Of a stretch of DNA of 55,341 nt, positions 9,058 through 18,820 are shown in pieces. A program made the position numbers and the translations under genes. The stretch comes from Shinella sp. UYSO24. GTDB lineage: Bacteria; Pseudomonadota; Alphaproteobacteria; Rhizobiales; Rhizobiaceae. The number at the start of each line of letters is the position of its first letter. The stretch's first letter is position 1. The stretch lies in NCBI GenBank assembly GCA_902167985.1, contig CABHNZ010000025.1, forward strand, positions 1 to 55,341. Direction: 5' to 3'. Under the pieces are notes generated by a model. That model was given only the letters and a program-made list of their open reading frames with translations. It was not told where the DNA came from and did no database searches.

Positions 9058-11036
9058 TTACTGGTTCTGATAGAGCATTCCGTACCCAATCGGGTAAAGG
9101 GGATGGGGGGTGTCATGCGGAACGTCCGACGCTTGCCGCAGAACGTCATCCATGGATGACGGGAGTTCGAACGGCAATTTCCCAGCTGGGGATTGTCTCC
9201 CTTCAAGAACATCGAACAAGGCTTCGTCGCTGAGCCCGAAGTTCCCTAGCAAGGCAGCTGCTTTCTGTTTCAGCGTCGGAATGACGGCCGGGCGCGACAG
9301 GTAAATCGTGGCGACTGTCGGAACAACGCTCGCCGTCGCATTGAAGGCATCGAGTTCTGCATTCCCCGGTTTGAAGTCGAGGTCGCCTTCCTGCTGCCGT
9401 GCGCCGAAGAAGTAATTCGCATGAGGTTGTTGGTAGGGTGCGTTCATCCGGATGATCGCTATATCGGCCTCGGCCGGCTTAGCGACGACTTTGTAGCCGC
9501 GCGACGTGGCCGCACTCGAATCGACCTGATAGAGATAAAGTTTCAGGCCTTTCTTCTTCAGAGGCAATGTCTCGTTGTGATTTTCCAGGAGAACGGTCGC
9601 CCTGCTCTGGGCAGCCGTTGCCTTGTTGACAAATTCACGGTTCCCGACCGTCTCTGCCGCCTTATCCGGATCGACGTAAGGGTTCTCGAACAGGCCCTGC
9701 TCGAACTTCTGCGTCAGGATCCGAATGGCCGCCTCGTCGATGCGGCCCAGAGAGATCTGGCCATCTTTGACAGCCTGCACAATTAGATCGGAATTGGTCA
9801 CACCACCGAACTGATCGACACCGGCATTGACCGCCTTGGCGAACCGGTCGACCCGTGACAGGCTCTCAACGCCCCAGGCATGCCAAAGGTTTCCTCGTTC
9901 AAGGTCGGCTTGACACCCGGCTTCTCCCCATCAAGGCAGGTGCCGTCGCAGTCATTGGTAATCAGCCAGTCACTCAGCACGACGCCATCGAAATGGAATT
10001 TGTCGCGCAGCAGGTCTGTCAGGAGTTGTTTATTGTAGCCTGCAGCAACCGGCTCCAGCGGCTTCCCATTGATAGTGACACCATCAAGAATGGAGTAGGT
10101 CGGCATAATGCCACCCACTTTCGCCGCAAAAGCACCTTCGAACGGGATGAGGTGTTCATTGAAATTGCCGCCGGCAAAATCGGCATGGCGCCCGTAGGCA
10201 TTGTGGCCATCTAGGCCGTCCTTGGCGGCACCATAGCCCACCCAGTGTTTGGCAACCGCGATCACGCTATCGCTTTTGATGCCCTTTTTCGCCATGCTGA
10301 AAGCCCGCGACATAGGCCTCGGCCATTCGTTTCGATAGCTGTGCGTCTTCGCCGAAGGTTCCATTGTATCTGGCCCATCGCGGTTCGCTGGCAAGATCAA
10401 TCTGTGGTGACAGTGCTTCCTGGATCCCCACTGCGCGATATTCGCGGCGTGCGATATCAGCAAACTGACGCATAAGCTTTGGGTCACCGACGGCCGCGAA
10501 CCCAAGGGTCTCAGGCCATTTCGAGAAAGCGCCGGGCGCGACGCTTGCCCCTTGAACAAACTGAAAATGATTTCGCGGATCGGTGCTGATCGTCGCGGGG
10601 ATGCCAAGCCGACCGGCCTCGGCTATTTCCTGGAGCGCGTTGTTCTGACTGGCAAGTACGGCCGGATCGCCAGCAAGTCGTGTGATGAACGTGACGACCT
10701 TCGACCCATCAATCATCGTCCTGGCACGATCAAGGTCATAGTTCGTCCCGACGCCCATTCCAGATCCAGCGCCTATTGACGGCGCGGTCCCGTGCATCAT
10801 CAGCCCGGCTTTCTCTTCCAGCGTCATTCGCTTGAGAAGATCGATGGCACGCTGCCTGCCAGGCAGGCGCCAGTCCTCGTAAGCGTCGAGCTGGCCATTA
10901 TGGTCGAGATCCTTGAACGTGTAGCCACCAACAACGATCGTCTTGGCCATGCGTGCGCCGATTCTCGGTACCGCTTCGCCATGACCGCAGTCGACGTCAA
11001 AAGCAGCGCTAGCGTTGTCGTGGCGAGACGTTTCAT
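9058..11036 (-). CDS. Exported GH3 beta-glucosidase (frameshifted)
   Basis: Glycoside hydrolase family 3 enzymes remove terminal beta-glucose from oligosaccharides or plant glucosides. The N-terminal signal peptide is MKRLATTTLALLLTSTAVMA. The (beta/alpha)8 domain includes DLDHNGQLDAYEDW, AVAKHWVGYGA and the nucleophile motif GVVLSDW. The C-terminal sandwich domain includes SRATVLLENHNETLPL and ends in HPLYPIGYGMLYQ. The pieces must be joined near 10985, 10300 and 9830. The joined length is about 660 residues, normal for the family. It follows the FAH-family gene by 91 bases on the same strand. It may be the last gene of the aromatic operon, releasing phenolic aglycones in the periplasm; that link is inferred from position. 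Confidence 0.85.
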
Positions 11037-11127
11037 GGAGCTCGTTCCTTCACGTTGTATGCTGTGGGCTCAAATAGAGCGAAGCGGGCATCGAGCAACC
11101 TCAATGCCCGCAATTTCAGGAGGGAAT

Positions 11128-11982
11128 TCAGAGCCCTACCGCCTCATCGACAATCGGATTGCGCAAGATGCCGAGCTTGTCGATCTCGACCTCGACAATG
11201 TCGCCAGGTTTCATCCACAGCGGCGGATTGCGTTTCGCGCCAACGCCACCGGGTGTGCCGCTGGCAATGACGTCACCAGCTTCCAGCCGGGTAAAGCTGG
11301 AGCAATATTCGATCTGGTGGGCAATATCGAAGATCATCTGTGCAAAAATCGCGTCCTGAACGACTTGCCCGTTGAGACGGGTCTGGATGCGCAGATCCGA
11401 CAGCGGGCCGAGCTCATCGGGTGTCATCATCCATGGGCCGAACGCACCGGTATCGGGAAAATTCTTGCCCGGAGTGAACTGATGCGTGTGGCGCTGGTAA
11501 TCACGGACGCTTCCGTCATTGTAGATCGCGTAGCCGGCAACGTGGCTCAGCGCATCGGCACGCGAGATATAGCGGCCGGGCTTGCCGATGACGATCGCCA
11601 GTTCACCCTCGTAGTCGAGGTCGGTCGAAACTTTCGGGCGCACGATCGGTGCCAGATGTCCGGTCTGGCTGTTGGCATAACGCGCAAATATCGTCGGGTT
11701 CTCCACCTCGGAACGCCCGGTCTCCTGCCGATGCATTTCGTAATTGAGACCGACGCAGAGGATCTTGTCCGGGTTCGGGACGACCGGTAGCCACTCAATG
11801 TCGGCCACAGGCGTTTGTGCGGCGGATGCGACGGCGTCCGACACACCCGGGAGGCCGGCTGCGAGGGCAGCCTTGAGGTCTGCATAGCGACCAGCAAGCA
11901 CAGCGCCGACATCCCGGAAGCGATCGTTCTCGACGACGCCCCATGTTGTGCGGCCAGCGACCCTGACGGTGGATAGTTTCAT
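11128..11982 (-). CDS. Fumarylacetoacetate hydrolase (FAH)-family protein
   Basis: This intact 284-residue FAH-fold protein has the C-terminal catalytic domain beginning at KILCVGLNYEMHRQETG and the metal-binding motifs DYEGELAIVIG and GYAIYNDGSVRDYQ. GDVIASGTPGGVGAKRNPPLWMKPGD closes the active site. Members cleave C-C bonds in beta-diketo acids or hydrate or isomerise oxo-dienoates late in meta-cleavage pathways. Its neighbours (ring hydroxylase, extradiol dioxygenase, ACMSD-like decarboxylase) suggest it acts on a ring-cleavage product such as a 2-oxo-dienoate. AAGGAG precedes the ATG by 8 bases. The specific reaction cannot be set from sequence. Confidence 0.9.
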   Translation of the reverse strand: MKLSTVRVAGRTTWGVVENDRFRDVGAVLAGRYADLKAALAAGLPGVSDAVASAAQTPVADIEWLPVVPNPDKILCVGLNYEMHRQETGRSEVENPTIFARYANSQTGHLAPIVRPKVSTDLDYEGELAIVIGKPGRYISRADALSHVAGYAIYNDGSVRDYQRHTHQFTPGKNFPDTGAFGPWMMTPDELGPLSDLRIQTRLNGQVVQDAIFAQMIFDIAHQIEYCSSFTRLEAGDVIASGTPGGVGAKRNPPLWMKPGDIVEVEIDKLGILRNPIVDEAVGL

Positions 11983-12021
11983 CGGTTCTTCTCCTTCAGT
12001 GTTTGGGAATATGGCGGGCCC

Positions 12022-13331
12022 TCAGGCCCGCTGCATCTGATCGGAAACGCGACTGCGTTCGCTGAACCGCCGGATCGTGCGGTCTGGAAAGATCATGGCG
12101 AAGGCCGCGATAGCGCCAACGATGAGGATCGCGGCGGTGAACATCATGGCATTGGCATAACCTTGCGGGAGATGATCCGGACCGGCCTGCTGCACGATCA
12201 TCCCGGTGACGGCGTGGAGGCGAGGGCGGAGACCGCGTTGGCGGAGTAGATCACGACGATCAGCTTGCCGCGCTGCACCGCAGGCGCAACGGCACCCAGT
12301 GTGATCGGCCCGTAGATCGTCGTCAGGCTGGGTGCGGCAAAGGCGATGGCGATCAGCGCCAGTTGCAGCATGCCCTCGACATGCACGGAGGCGATCAACG
12401 CAAGGCCACTGACGAGCAGCGCATAACCGGATGCGCTTCCCAACGTGGTGCGTTTGCTAACACCGCGCTGGAGCATACGCTGGGCAATCCAGGAGCCGAC
12501 CAGCAGCAAGGGCGACTGGAAGATGTAAACGGCGGAGATGATCGAGCCTATCTGAACCTGGCTGTAGCCTAGGCCTTGCTGCAGGAATGGCGGCAGCCAG
12601 GTCGCGGACATGCCGACGATCCAGTACGACATGGTCGACATGATGATGACACCGAGCACGGTCGGATCGAGCCACAGCTTGCGCGCCGGGATCGGCTGCT
12701 CGGCTATCTGGCTTTCGGCAGCCTTTTCGTTGCTGGCGGCATAGGGCCCCTCGCCGCCGACGAACAGCCAGGCGACGATCCAGCAGATGCCGATGACGCC
12801 GCAAAACAGGAAGCCGGAGCGCCAGCCATGTTGAACGATGATGTAGGTGAGGATAGGACCACCGGCGAGCAGGCCGACGCTGATGCCCTGCAGGACGATG
12901 GCGCTCGGGACGCTCCGCTTTTCCGGACTGAACCAGTTATGGGCAGCGTGCAAGGCTGTCGGAAGACCAGGCCCTTCGCCAAGGCCGAGCAGGATGCGGC
13001 ATATCACCAGGACGGTCACAGAACCAGTGAAATAGATCGGGATCTGAGTCAGTGACCATATGGCCGCCAGGGCGACGAGGATCCATTTGATCGGCACGCG
13101 ACCAATGGCGAACAGGCCGACAAGCACGCCCGAGATCGAGAAGAGCAGGAAGAAGCTGCTGCCGATCAGGCCGAACTGCTGTGGCGTGATCTGTAACTCT
13201 TTCATCATCGGCACAGCAGACAGGCCGAAGACCAGCTTGTCGAAGAAGTTGAGTGTCTGGAACAAAAAGAGCAGAATGAGGACTGCAGAGGGCCGCCAAT
13301 GGCTGCCCTTGTAATGTGCTGAATCGGTCAT
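12022..13331 (-). CDS. MFS transporter, ACS-type (frameshifted near the 3' end)
   Basis: This is a major facilitator permease of the anion:cation symporter type that imports organic or aromatic acids. The N-terminus has LFLFQTLNFFDKLVFGLSAVPM, and the loop motif region GRILLGLGEGPGLPTALHAAHNWF is typical. About 12 hydrophobic segments are visible. A missing G near 12213 shifts the frame. The last helix continues as AMMFTAAILIVGAIAAFAMIF and ends at 12022. GGGAGGG lies just upstream of the ATG. It lies between the FAH gene and the flavin hydroxylase gene in one operon and probably imports the pathway substrate. Confidence 0.88.
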
Positions 13332-13371
13332 GTTTCCCTCCCAAAAACCGAACTGATTGTGACTATCCCCC

Positions 13372-14947
13372 TCAGGCTAGACGTCTGAGCAGATCCGAAA
13401 GCTGTTCATTGAGGTCGGCAACCGTCCTTGCGGCGCCGAAGACGTAGTGGTCCGGCCGAACGATTACGGCCACCGCACCATGGCGGTCGAACCAGTCGGC
13501 CAAGACGCCATCCCGCTCTGTTAGAACAGGCGCACCCTTACCGCCCCCGTTCGCCGGGACGATGGCGTGCACAGCCAGGCCTTCCAGCTGCAGGTCGATC
13601 GAGACCCTGTCGCCGGATGCGATCATGCGGCCGTCGAGGAACACGCGCCATCCGGCGCCTGTCAGCTTGTCGAGAAGTGTGGTCGCTGCGGGCCCGATGA
13701 TCGAAGGCTGCGGGAAAAGAAGGCCCCTTGCCGGTGTGCCTTCCCCCGCGATCAGTCCGTCCTCGATCGGCGGCACGATCTCCTGCCGGGTAATCGTCAC
13801 CGGCTTTCCGCCCCCTCGGCGAGAATGCGTGCATCGCGGGCGGCCGCCGCCTCGGGGTCGCGTTCGCAGATGTTCTGCCGATGGCCTTGATCTTGCCGGT
13901 CAGCGTTTTCACATGACGACGCCTTTCGACCGTGTAGGTGTCGAGCAGATCGGGCGACGACTGTCCCTTCAGTACCCGGTCGAGCTTCCAGACCAGATTG
14001 GAAACATCGCGCAGACCCTGGCACATGCCCTGCCCGATGAAGGGCGGCTGCTGATGAGCGGCATCGCCTGCGATTGTCACACGGCCGCGGCGCCACTCGT
14101 CGGCAACGAGAGCATGGAAGCGATAGGCTGCGGCCCGCCAGAGTTCCCCGTCTCGCGGCGTTAGCCATGGAGACAGCAATCCCCAGACATTTTCCGGCTT
14201 TTCCATCTCGCGCGGGTCTTCGCCCGGTAAAAGCATGATTTCCCAGCGACGATGATTTTTCGGCCCCATGATGAAGCTTGTCGGGCGCGCGGGGTTGCAG
14301 AATTGCGCTGAAGTCGACGGGAGGTTCTCCATCGCGTCCTCGTGGACCTTCACATCGACGACCAGCCAGGGCTCGTCGAAAACAAGATCTTCGAACTTCA
14401 TGCCGGAGAGCTGCCTTACCGTGCTCCAGGCCCCATCACAACCGACAACGTAGCGAGCCGATACCGTCCGCACATTGCCACTCGCATCCTTGAGCGTGGC
14501 AAGAACCTCATCACCGGTGTCTGTGAAGTTGATCAATTCCGTCCCGAGTTCGATCGTCACGCAATCGAAACTGTCGGCATGGTGGCGAAGCGCCATCTCG
14601 ACGGGTGGTTGCGTGAAGACCATGCTCGGCGTGTAGCCGAGCGGATAGGGCTCGGCGACCATATCGATCCGGCGGATCAATTGTCCATCGGCGCCGAAAT
14701 GCTGGGATGCAGTGAACGGCGCCACGTACGGCAGCACCTGATCGGCAATGCCCATATTGTCGAAATGACGCATGATCTCGTGGTCTATCGCAATTGCACG
14801 CGGCTTATCGTAGATGCCAGTGAGGCGATCGACGACGAGGGTGGTGTGCCCTTTTTGGCCAAGCATGCCGGCCGCCACGGCTCCGGCAGGACCGAAACCC
14901 ACGACAAGAACATCGACATAGCTGGAGACTTCGCTCTCGTTCTGCAC
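13372..14947 (-). CDS. FAD-dependent aromatic hydroxylase, MhpA/PheA type (frameshifted)
   Basis: This class A flavoprotein monooxygenase hydroxylates phenolic rings ortho to an existing hydroxyl using NAD(P)H and oxygen. The N-terminal FAD-binding motif is VLVVGFGPAGAVAAGMLGQKG. The DG motif region is ARYVVGCDGAWSTVRQ and the GD motif is VTIAGDAAHQQPPFIGQGM. Two frame changes near 13905 and 13800 separate the C-terminal thioredoxin-like domain (PDHYVFGAARTVADLNEQL). The joined length is about 525 residues, as in MhpA-like enzymes. The start is a GTG at 14947 behind AGGGG. It lies between the MFS gene and the extradiol dioxygenase gene, whose catecholic substrate it likely makes. Confidence 0.88.
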
Positions 14948-14983
14948 TGATATGCCCCTAGAAATATTGGTTCGATTGTCCGC

Positions 14984-15874
14984 TTATCGGGCAAAGCCGA
15001 CAGATAGTTGCGCCTTCTTGCAGGCTTCGCTCTTGGGACCTGCGATACCCCAATGATCGGTGCGTCCCGGTGGCCAGGTCCATTCCGACGGTCCCTTCAC
15101 CCGGTAGCTGTCATCCACCTGCAAAACCTCGGCTGTGTATTCCACCACGACCCCGTTCGGATCGACGAAATAGGCGAAGACATTGTCGCCCGGACCGTGT
15201 CGCCCGACACCCCAGCCGATCGGATAGCCGGCATCGACTACCCGACCGGATCCTCGCATCACCGATTCTAGATCGGGCATGAGGAAGGCGATATGGTTCA
15301 GGCCATTGTCCGGCGCCTCGGCCAATACAACGGCATGATGGTCATCATTGCATCGGAGGAAGGCCATCAGCTTGGAGCGGTCGGTCAGGCGAAACCCCAG
15401 AACGTCCTGATAGAAGCCGGACAAGGCCTCGATCTCCGCGCTGTTGATGTTGACATGCGCCAATCGGATCGGCAGGCACGCTTTTGCCACGCCTTCCCTG
15501 AGCCTGTCACCATGAACGAATTCCAGCACGGAGCCTTGCGGCTCGCGAATGACGAAACGGCGCCCGCCGGACGGAGCGTTAGCCTCGCCGACCTCACGCA
15601 GGACCGGGTAACCCGCCCCCGTCGCTTTGCCGAAAAGAGCATCGAGTTGGTCCGCCGAACCCGTGCGGAAGGTGATCTTTCTCAGTTCCGAACGCTCCCC
15701 GGCTTTGAGTTCGAGAACATGGAAATCGTCGCCGCTTGCCGCGAGGAAGATCTTGCCGTCAGTCTCCGCGACGACCTGCAGACCCCAGACGCCAGTGTAG
15801 AAATCGACGGAACTGTTGATATCCGGCGTCGACAGCTCAACGCTGCGCAGCGCCGCCACAGGAAAGTTGCTCAT
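14984..15874 (-). CDS. VOC-superfamily extradiol dioxygenase
   Basis: This intact two-domain type I extradiol dioxygenase (296 residues) cleaves catechol-like rings next to the hydroxyls using Fe(II). The predicted ligands are His140 (RLAHVNIN), His194 (GLNHIAFLM) and Glu245 (GVVVEYTAE). His226 and Tyr235 lie where catalytic residues occur in the family. The ATG at 15874 is preferred over an upstream in-frame start at 15919 because GAGG lies about 9 bases before it and VOC domains begin there. It overlaps the end of the ACMSD-like gene and is followed by the flavin hydroxylase. Together they suggest hydroxylation, meta-cleavage and decarboxylation. The substrate is unknown. Confidence 0.9.
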   Translation of the reverse strand: MSNFPVAALRSVELSTPDINSSVDFYTGVWGLQVVAETDGKIFLAASGDDFHVLELKAGERSELRKITFRTGSADQLDALFGKATGAGYPVLREVGEANAPSGGRRFVIREPQGSVLEFVHGDRLREGVAKACLPIRLAHVNINSAEIEALSGFYQDVLGFRLTDRSKLMAFLRCNDDHHAVVLAEAPDNGLNHIAFLMPDLESVMRGSGRVVDAGYPIGWGVGRHGPGDNVFAYFVDPNGVVVEYTAEVLQVDDSYRVKGPSEWTWPPGRTDHWGIAGPKSEACKKAQLSVGFAR

Positions 15875-16928
15875 CTGAAGAAACCTCGTCCAGAGCCAGG
15901 AAATCAAGCGCGTTGGCATGGATCAGCCGGTCGCGCAGCGCAGGATTGGCGAAAGCGGCCTCGATGCGGGAGACCGGATCCGTCTCGCGGAAGTTGAAGG
16001 GAAAGTCCGTGCCGATCATCACCTTGTCTTCGCCAAAGACGGCAACGATCCGCCGCAGCGTCTCGGTATCGAAGACCAGAGAATCCACGTAGAGGCGGCG
16101 AGCCTGCTCGATAGGCGGTTCCGGCATGGTCTCGCGAATGGCGGGAAATGTCTCATACCCCTGCTGCAGGCGCGGCAGCAGGGAGGCAAATGTGCCACCC
16201 CCATGACTGAAAGCGATCCGCAGTTTCGGATACTTTGACATGAGGCCACCCGTCAGGGCCGACGCGGCTGCAAGGCCGATATCTGTCGGGTAGCCCACCA
16301 CTTGCTGTAGCGGAGCCGGACCTACGAGGCGATCCATGCCCGCAGGTCTCACGGCGTGAACAAAACCGACGCGCCTAGGGCTTCTGCTTCTGCGAAGAAC
16401 GGATGTAGCCGCGGATCTCCGATCGGAGTGCTGTTGACATTGCTGCCGATTTCCACGCCGGCGAAACCGAGGTCGTCGACCAGACGATGAAGCTCGGCGA
16501 TTGCAAGATCCAGATCCTGCAGCGCCACGCCCCCCAATCCGACAAAGCGCCCGTTGCCCTCGGCCACCAGCGCGGCGATAGCGTCATTGACGTGGCGCAC
16601 AAGATCGTTCGCCGGGCGTGCATCGATCCAATAGCCGAACAGTTCCGGCATGGGTGAGAGAACCTGCAATCGGACACCTGCCCGATCCATCTCGGCCAAC
16701 CGCCGCTCGGCGACCCAGCACGCATCGCTCACAGTGCGGTATGGCTTGTTATCGATAACGACAGTGGCGTGGCAATCGCCATCACCGACCATTTTCGGCC
16801 ATCCCATAATGGCACCGCCGCCGATCGGCTCGGGAAAGCGTGCTGGGACGACATGACAATGAACGTCGATCGCACCGCACTTGCAGCCTGACGCTTGCAA
16901 GCGTGGCGCTTTAAAAAGCTCCACCCAT
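15837..16928 (-). CDS. ACMSD-like amidohydrolase (decarboxylase), frameshifted
   Basis: The closest recognisable relative is 2-amino-3-carboxymuconate-6-semialdehyde decarboxylase. That family uses one metal ion to remove a carboxylate non-oxidatively. The metal motif HxH is in IDVHCHVVP. The sequence then reads WVAERRLAEMDRAGVRLQVLS as in ACMSD, then FSHGGGTFASLLPRL (metal His) and GTDFPFNFRETDP (metal Asp). The frame changes near 16350. The start is uncertain: an ATG at 16928 follows GGAGGAG but needs a base correction to stay open, and a GTG at 16924 is in frame. It is the first gene of the operon and divergent from gntR. Other family members act on resorcylate or carboxyvanillate. Here a carboxylated ring-cleavage product is the best guess. 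Confidence 0.85.
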
Positions 16929-16958
16929 CGGTTTTCTCCTCCGCGACAATTAGTAATA

Positions 16959-17013
16959 TGCAAATTTGCAAACGCAAGGCTATAATTTATAAATTTTATC
17001 TCCTGAGGAGATA
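16959..17013. promoter_or_regulatory. Two operator-like palindromes between decarboxylase operon and gntR
   Basis: TGCAAATTTGCA (16959-16970) is a perfect 12-bp palindrome. TATCTCCT-g-AGGAGATA (16997-17013) has perfect 8-base arms around one base. Both lie in the AT-rich intergenic space between the two divergent transcription units, about where a GntR dimer would bind. Function is inferred from symmetry and place. Confidence 0.6.
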
Positions 17014-17050
17014 GTGTATATAAAATATCATTAAGCTGGCTGGGAGTGTC

Positions 17051-17779
17051 ATGAGCATCGAGTTGATTCATAGAGGCGTTGAGCCGTCCGCCACCTTGGC
17101 GACGAGCATCTACGAGAGGCTCAAGGCAGACATCCTTTCGGCCAAGCTAGAACCTGGAAGGAAACTTCAGCTCCGCTTCCTCATGGAGAACTACGGTGCC
17201 GGACAGACACCGCTTCGGGAGGCATTGAACCGGCTGAGTACAGAGGATCTCGTCGTCGGCAAGGAGCAACGCGGATTCTTCGTGCAGTCTATCAGCCTCG
17301 ACGAACTCGCGGAGCTAACAAAGACGCGCGGCTGGATTGAAGGGACGGCACTGCGAGAATCAATCATCAACACCAACCCGGCCTGGGAAGAGGCTCTGCT
17401 CGTCGCACACCATCGTCTTGATCGGACGCCGAGATCGCTTGATCCGGACAATTTTGAGACTAATCCCGAATGGGAGCGCAACCACCGTAATTTCCACGCC
17501 CTGCTGATGGGCAACTGCGGCTCGCGGCCGCTCATCGCGTTCTGTGAACAGCTGGCAGACCGACTTTCCCGCTACCGGGCCCTGTCCAGCCGCACGTCGT
17601 TCCGTGTTCGGAAAGTTTCAGAGGAGCACACTGCGCTGCTTCGCGCGGTTCTCGACCGGGATGCCGTCAGCGCTGTCGCGCTGCTGATCGCACACTACGA
17701 AAGAACAGCCACGTTCATCCAGGAGGGGATGTCCAAAATCGAACCTAATCGCCATGGCACCAGACCCGCACGAGATTGA
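17051..17779 (+). CDS. GntR-family transcriptional regulator (FadR/FCD subfamily)
   Basis: This 242-residue protein has an N-terminal winged helix (SIYERLKADILSAKLEPGRKL, then TPLREALNRLSTEDLV) and an all-helical FCD ligand-binding domain. That domain keeps the metal-site histidines in NHRNFHALLMG and EEHTALLRAVLDRD. FCD regulators usually repress catabolic operons until an organic-acid intermediate binds. It is divergent from the ACMSD-like/dioxygenase operon and two palindromes lie between them, so local control of that operon and of itself is likely. The reading frame is intact. Confidence 0.93.
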   Translation: MSIELIHRGVEPSATLATSIYERLKADILSAKLEPGRKLQLRFLMENYGAGQTPLREALNRLSTEDLVVGKEQRGFFVQSISLDELAELTKTRGWIEGTALRESIINTNPAWEEALLVAHHRLDRTPRSLDPDNFETNPEWERNHRNFHALLMGNCGSRPLIAFCEQLADRLSRYRALSSRTSFRVRKVSEEHTALLRAVLDRDAVSAVALLIAHYERTATFIQEGMSKIEPNRHGTRPARD

Positions 17780-17817
17780 CTCGTTTTAGCTTTGAATCGG
17801 CATTGAGCAATTTTACT

Positions 17818-18714
17818 TCAGGTTTTGAAGCTTCGGGTTATCGAAAGAAAGTTTCGGACAATCGCCAGCCGGTTGTCTCGTCTCGAAATTGCATAGAGCG
17901 GTAAAGGTTTAAGGCCACCCGGCAACAGTCGGCGATAGATGACGGCTTCGCTATGCAGGACGTTCATCGATGCTGGGACCAATGACACACCACGCCCTCC
18001 AGCGACAAGATTGATAGCGGCAATAATGCGCGACACGGTATCGACCACCTTTGGTGAGATGCCGTTGCGTTGCAGAACATCCATGACGCCGTCGAATATC
18101 CCCGGGCCATCAGGCCGGCGGTAAACAACGAAATCGACACCATCAAGCATGTCTAGCGCAAGCGGTACCAGAGGGTCTTTGGCTAGCGGATGATCCTTCG
18201 GCAGCGCGACGAGCATGTCTTCTTCGCAGAGGACCTCACTGACCAGCGCTGGAAAACCCTCAGCGCCGATATGAAGGAAGGCAACGTCCAGCCTTCCCTG
18301 ATCAAGACCAAGGATGAGTTCGTATGTCTCGCTTTCCGCAACCTCAAGTTCCGCTGCAGGGTAATCGGCGCGAAACCGTCTCAAGACCTCCGGTGCCATG
18401 AAATGGAAGGAGGCGGAACTGGTGAACCCCACCGAAAGCTTTCCCGTCTCACCTTTGTCGAACCGCCGCACATTCGTGACTGCCCTGCCGGCGCGATCAA
18501 GTATGTCACGCGCCTCGGTCAGGAAAAGCTGCCCCGCTTCATTCAACGTTACGCGCCGGGGGCTTCTGTCGAAGAGCGCCACGCCGAGTTCATATTCCAG
18601 ATCGCGAATCTGCTGGCCGAGCGGCGGTTGCTGAATATGTAGGCGCTCGGCTGCACGGTTGAAGCTGCCTTCTTCCGCAACAGCAACGAAATAGCGCAGA
18701 TGACGTAGTTCCAT
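17818..18714 (-). CDS. LysR-family regulator, divergent to the NicC-like operon
   Basis: This 298-residue protein is a standard LysR regulator. The N-terminal winged helix reads LRYFVAVAEEGSFNRAAERL with LGQQIRDLEYELGVALFDRS, followed by a periplasmic-binding-like effector domain. The sequence is close to the BenM/CatM type that senses aromatic acids or muconates. It is divergent from the flavin monooxygenase at 18821, with 106 bases of AT-rich sequence between them, and probably activates it. The reading frame is intact. The effector is unknown. Confidence 0.93.
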   Translation of the reverse strand: MELRHLRYFVAVAEEGSFNRAAERLHIQQPPLGQQIRDLEYELGVALFDRSPRRVTLNEAGQLFLTEARDILDRAGRAVTNVRRFDKGETGKLSVGFTSSASFHFMAPEVLRRFRADYPAAELEVAESETYELILGLDQGRLDVAFLHIGAEGFPALVSEVLCEEDMLVALPKDHPLAKDPLVPLALDMLDGVDFVVYRRPDGPGIFDGVMDVLQRNGISPKVVDTVSRIIAAINLVAGGRGVSLVPASMNVLHSEAVIYRRLLPGGLKPLPLYAISRRDNRLAIVRNFLSITRSFKT

Positions 18715-18820
18715 GAACGCCCGCTTGAATAAATTTTATCCAAGTCATGAATAATATAAATATTTTACATACTCCACCCCTCGGCAATAGGGTCTTCTCA
18801 GACATTCTGAGGAGGATGAT
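18715..18820. promoter_or_regulatory. Divergent LysR / monooxygenase promoter region
   Basis: This AT-rich 106-bp gap contains ATAATATAAATATTTTACAT, which has the T-N11-A symmetry expected of a LysR box. A GAGGA ribosome site lies just before the monooxygenase ATG at 18821. Confidence 0.45.
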
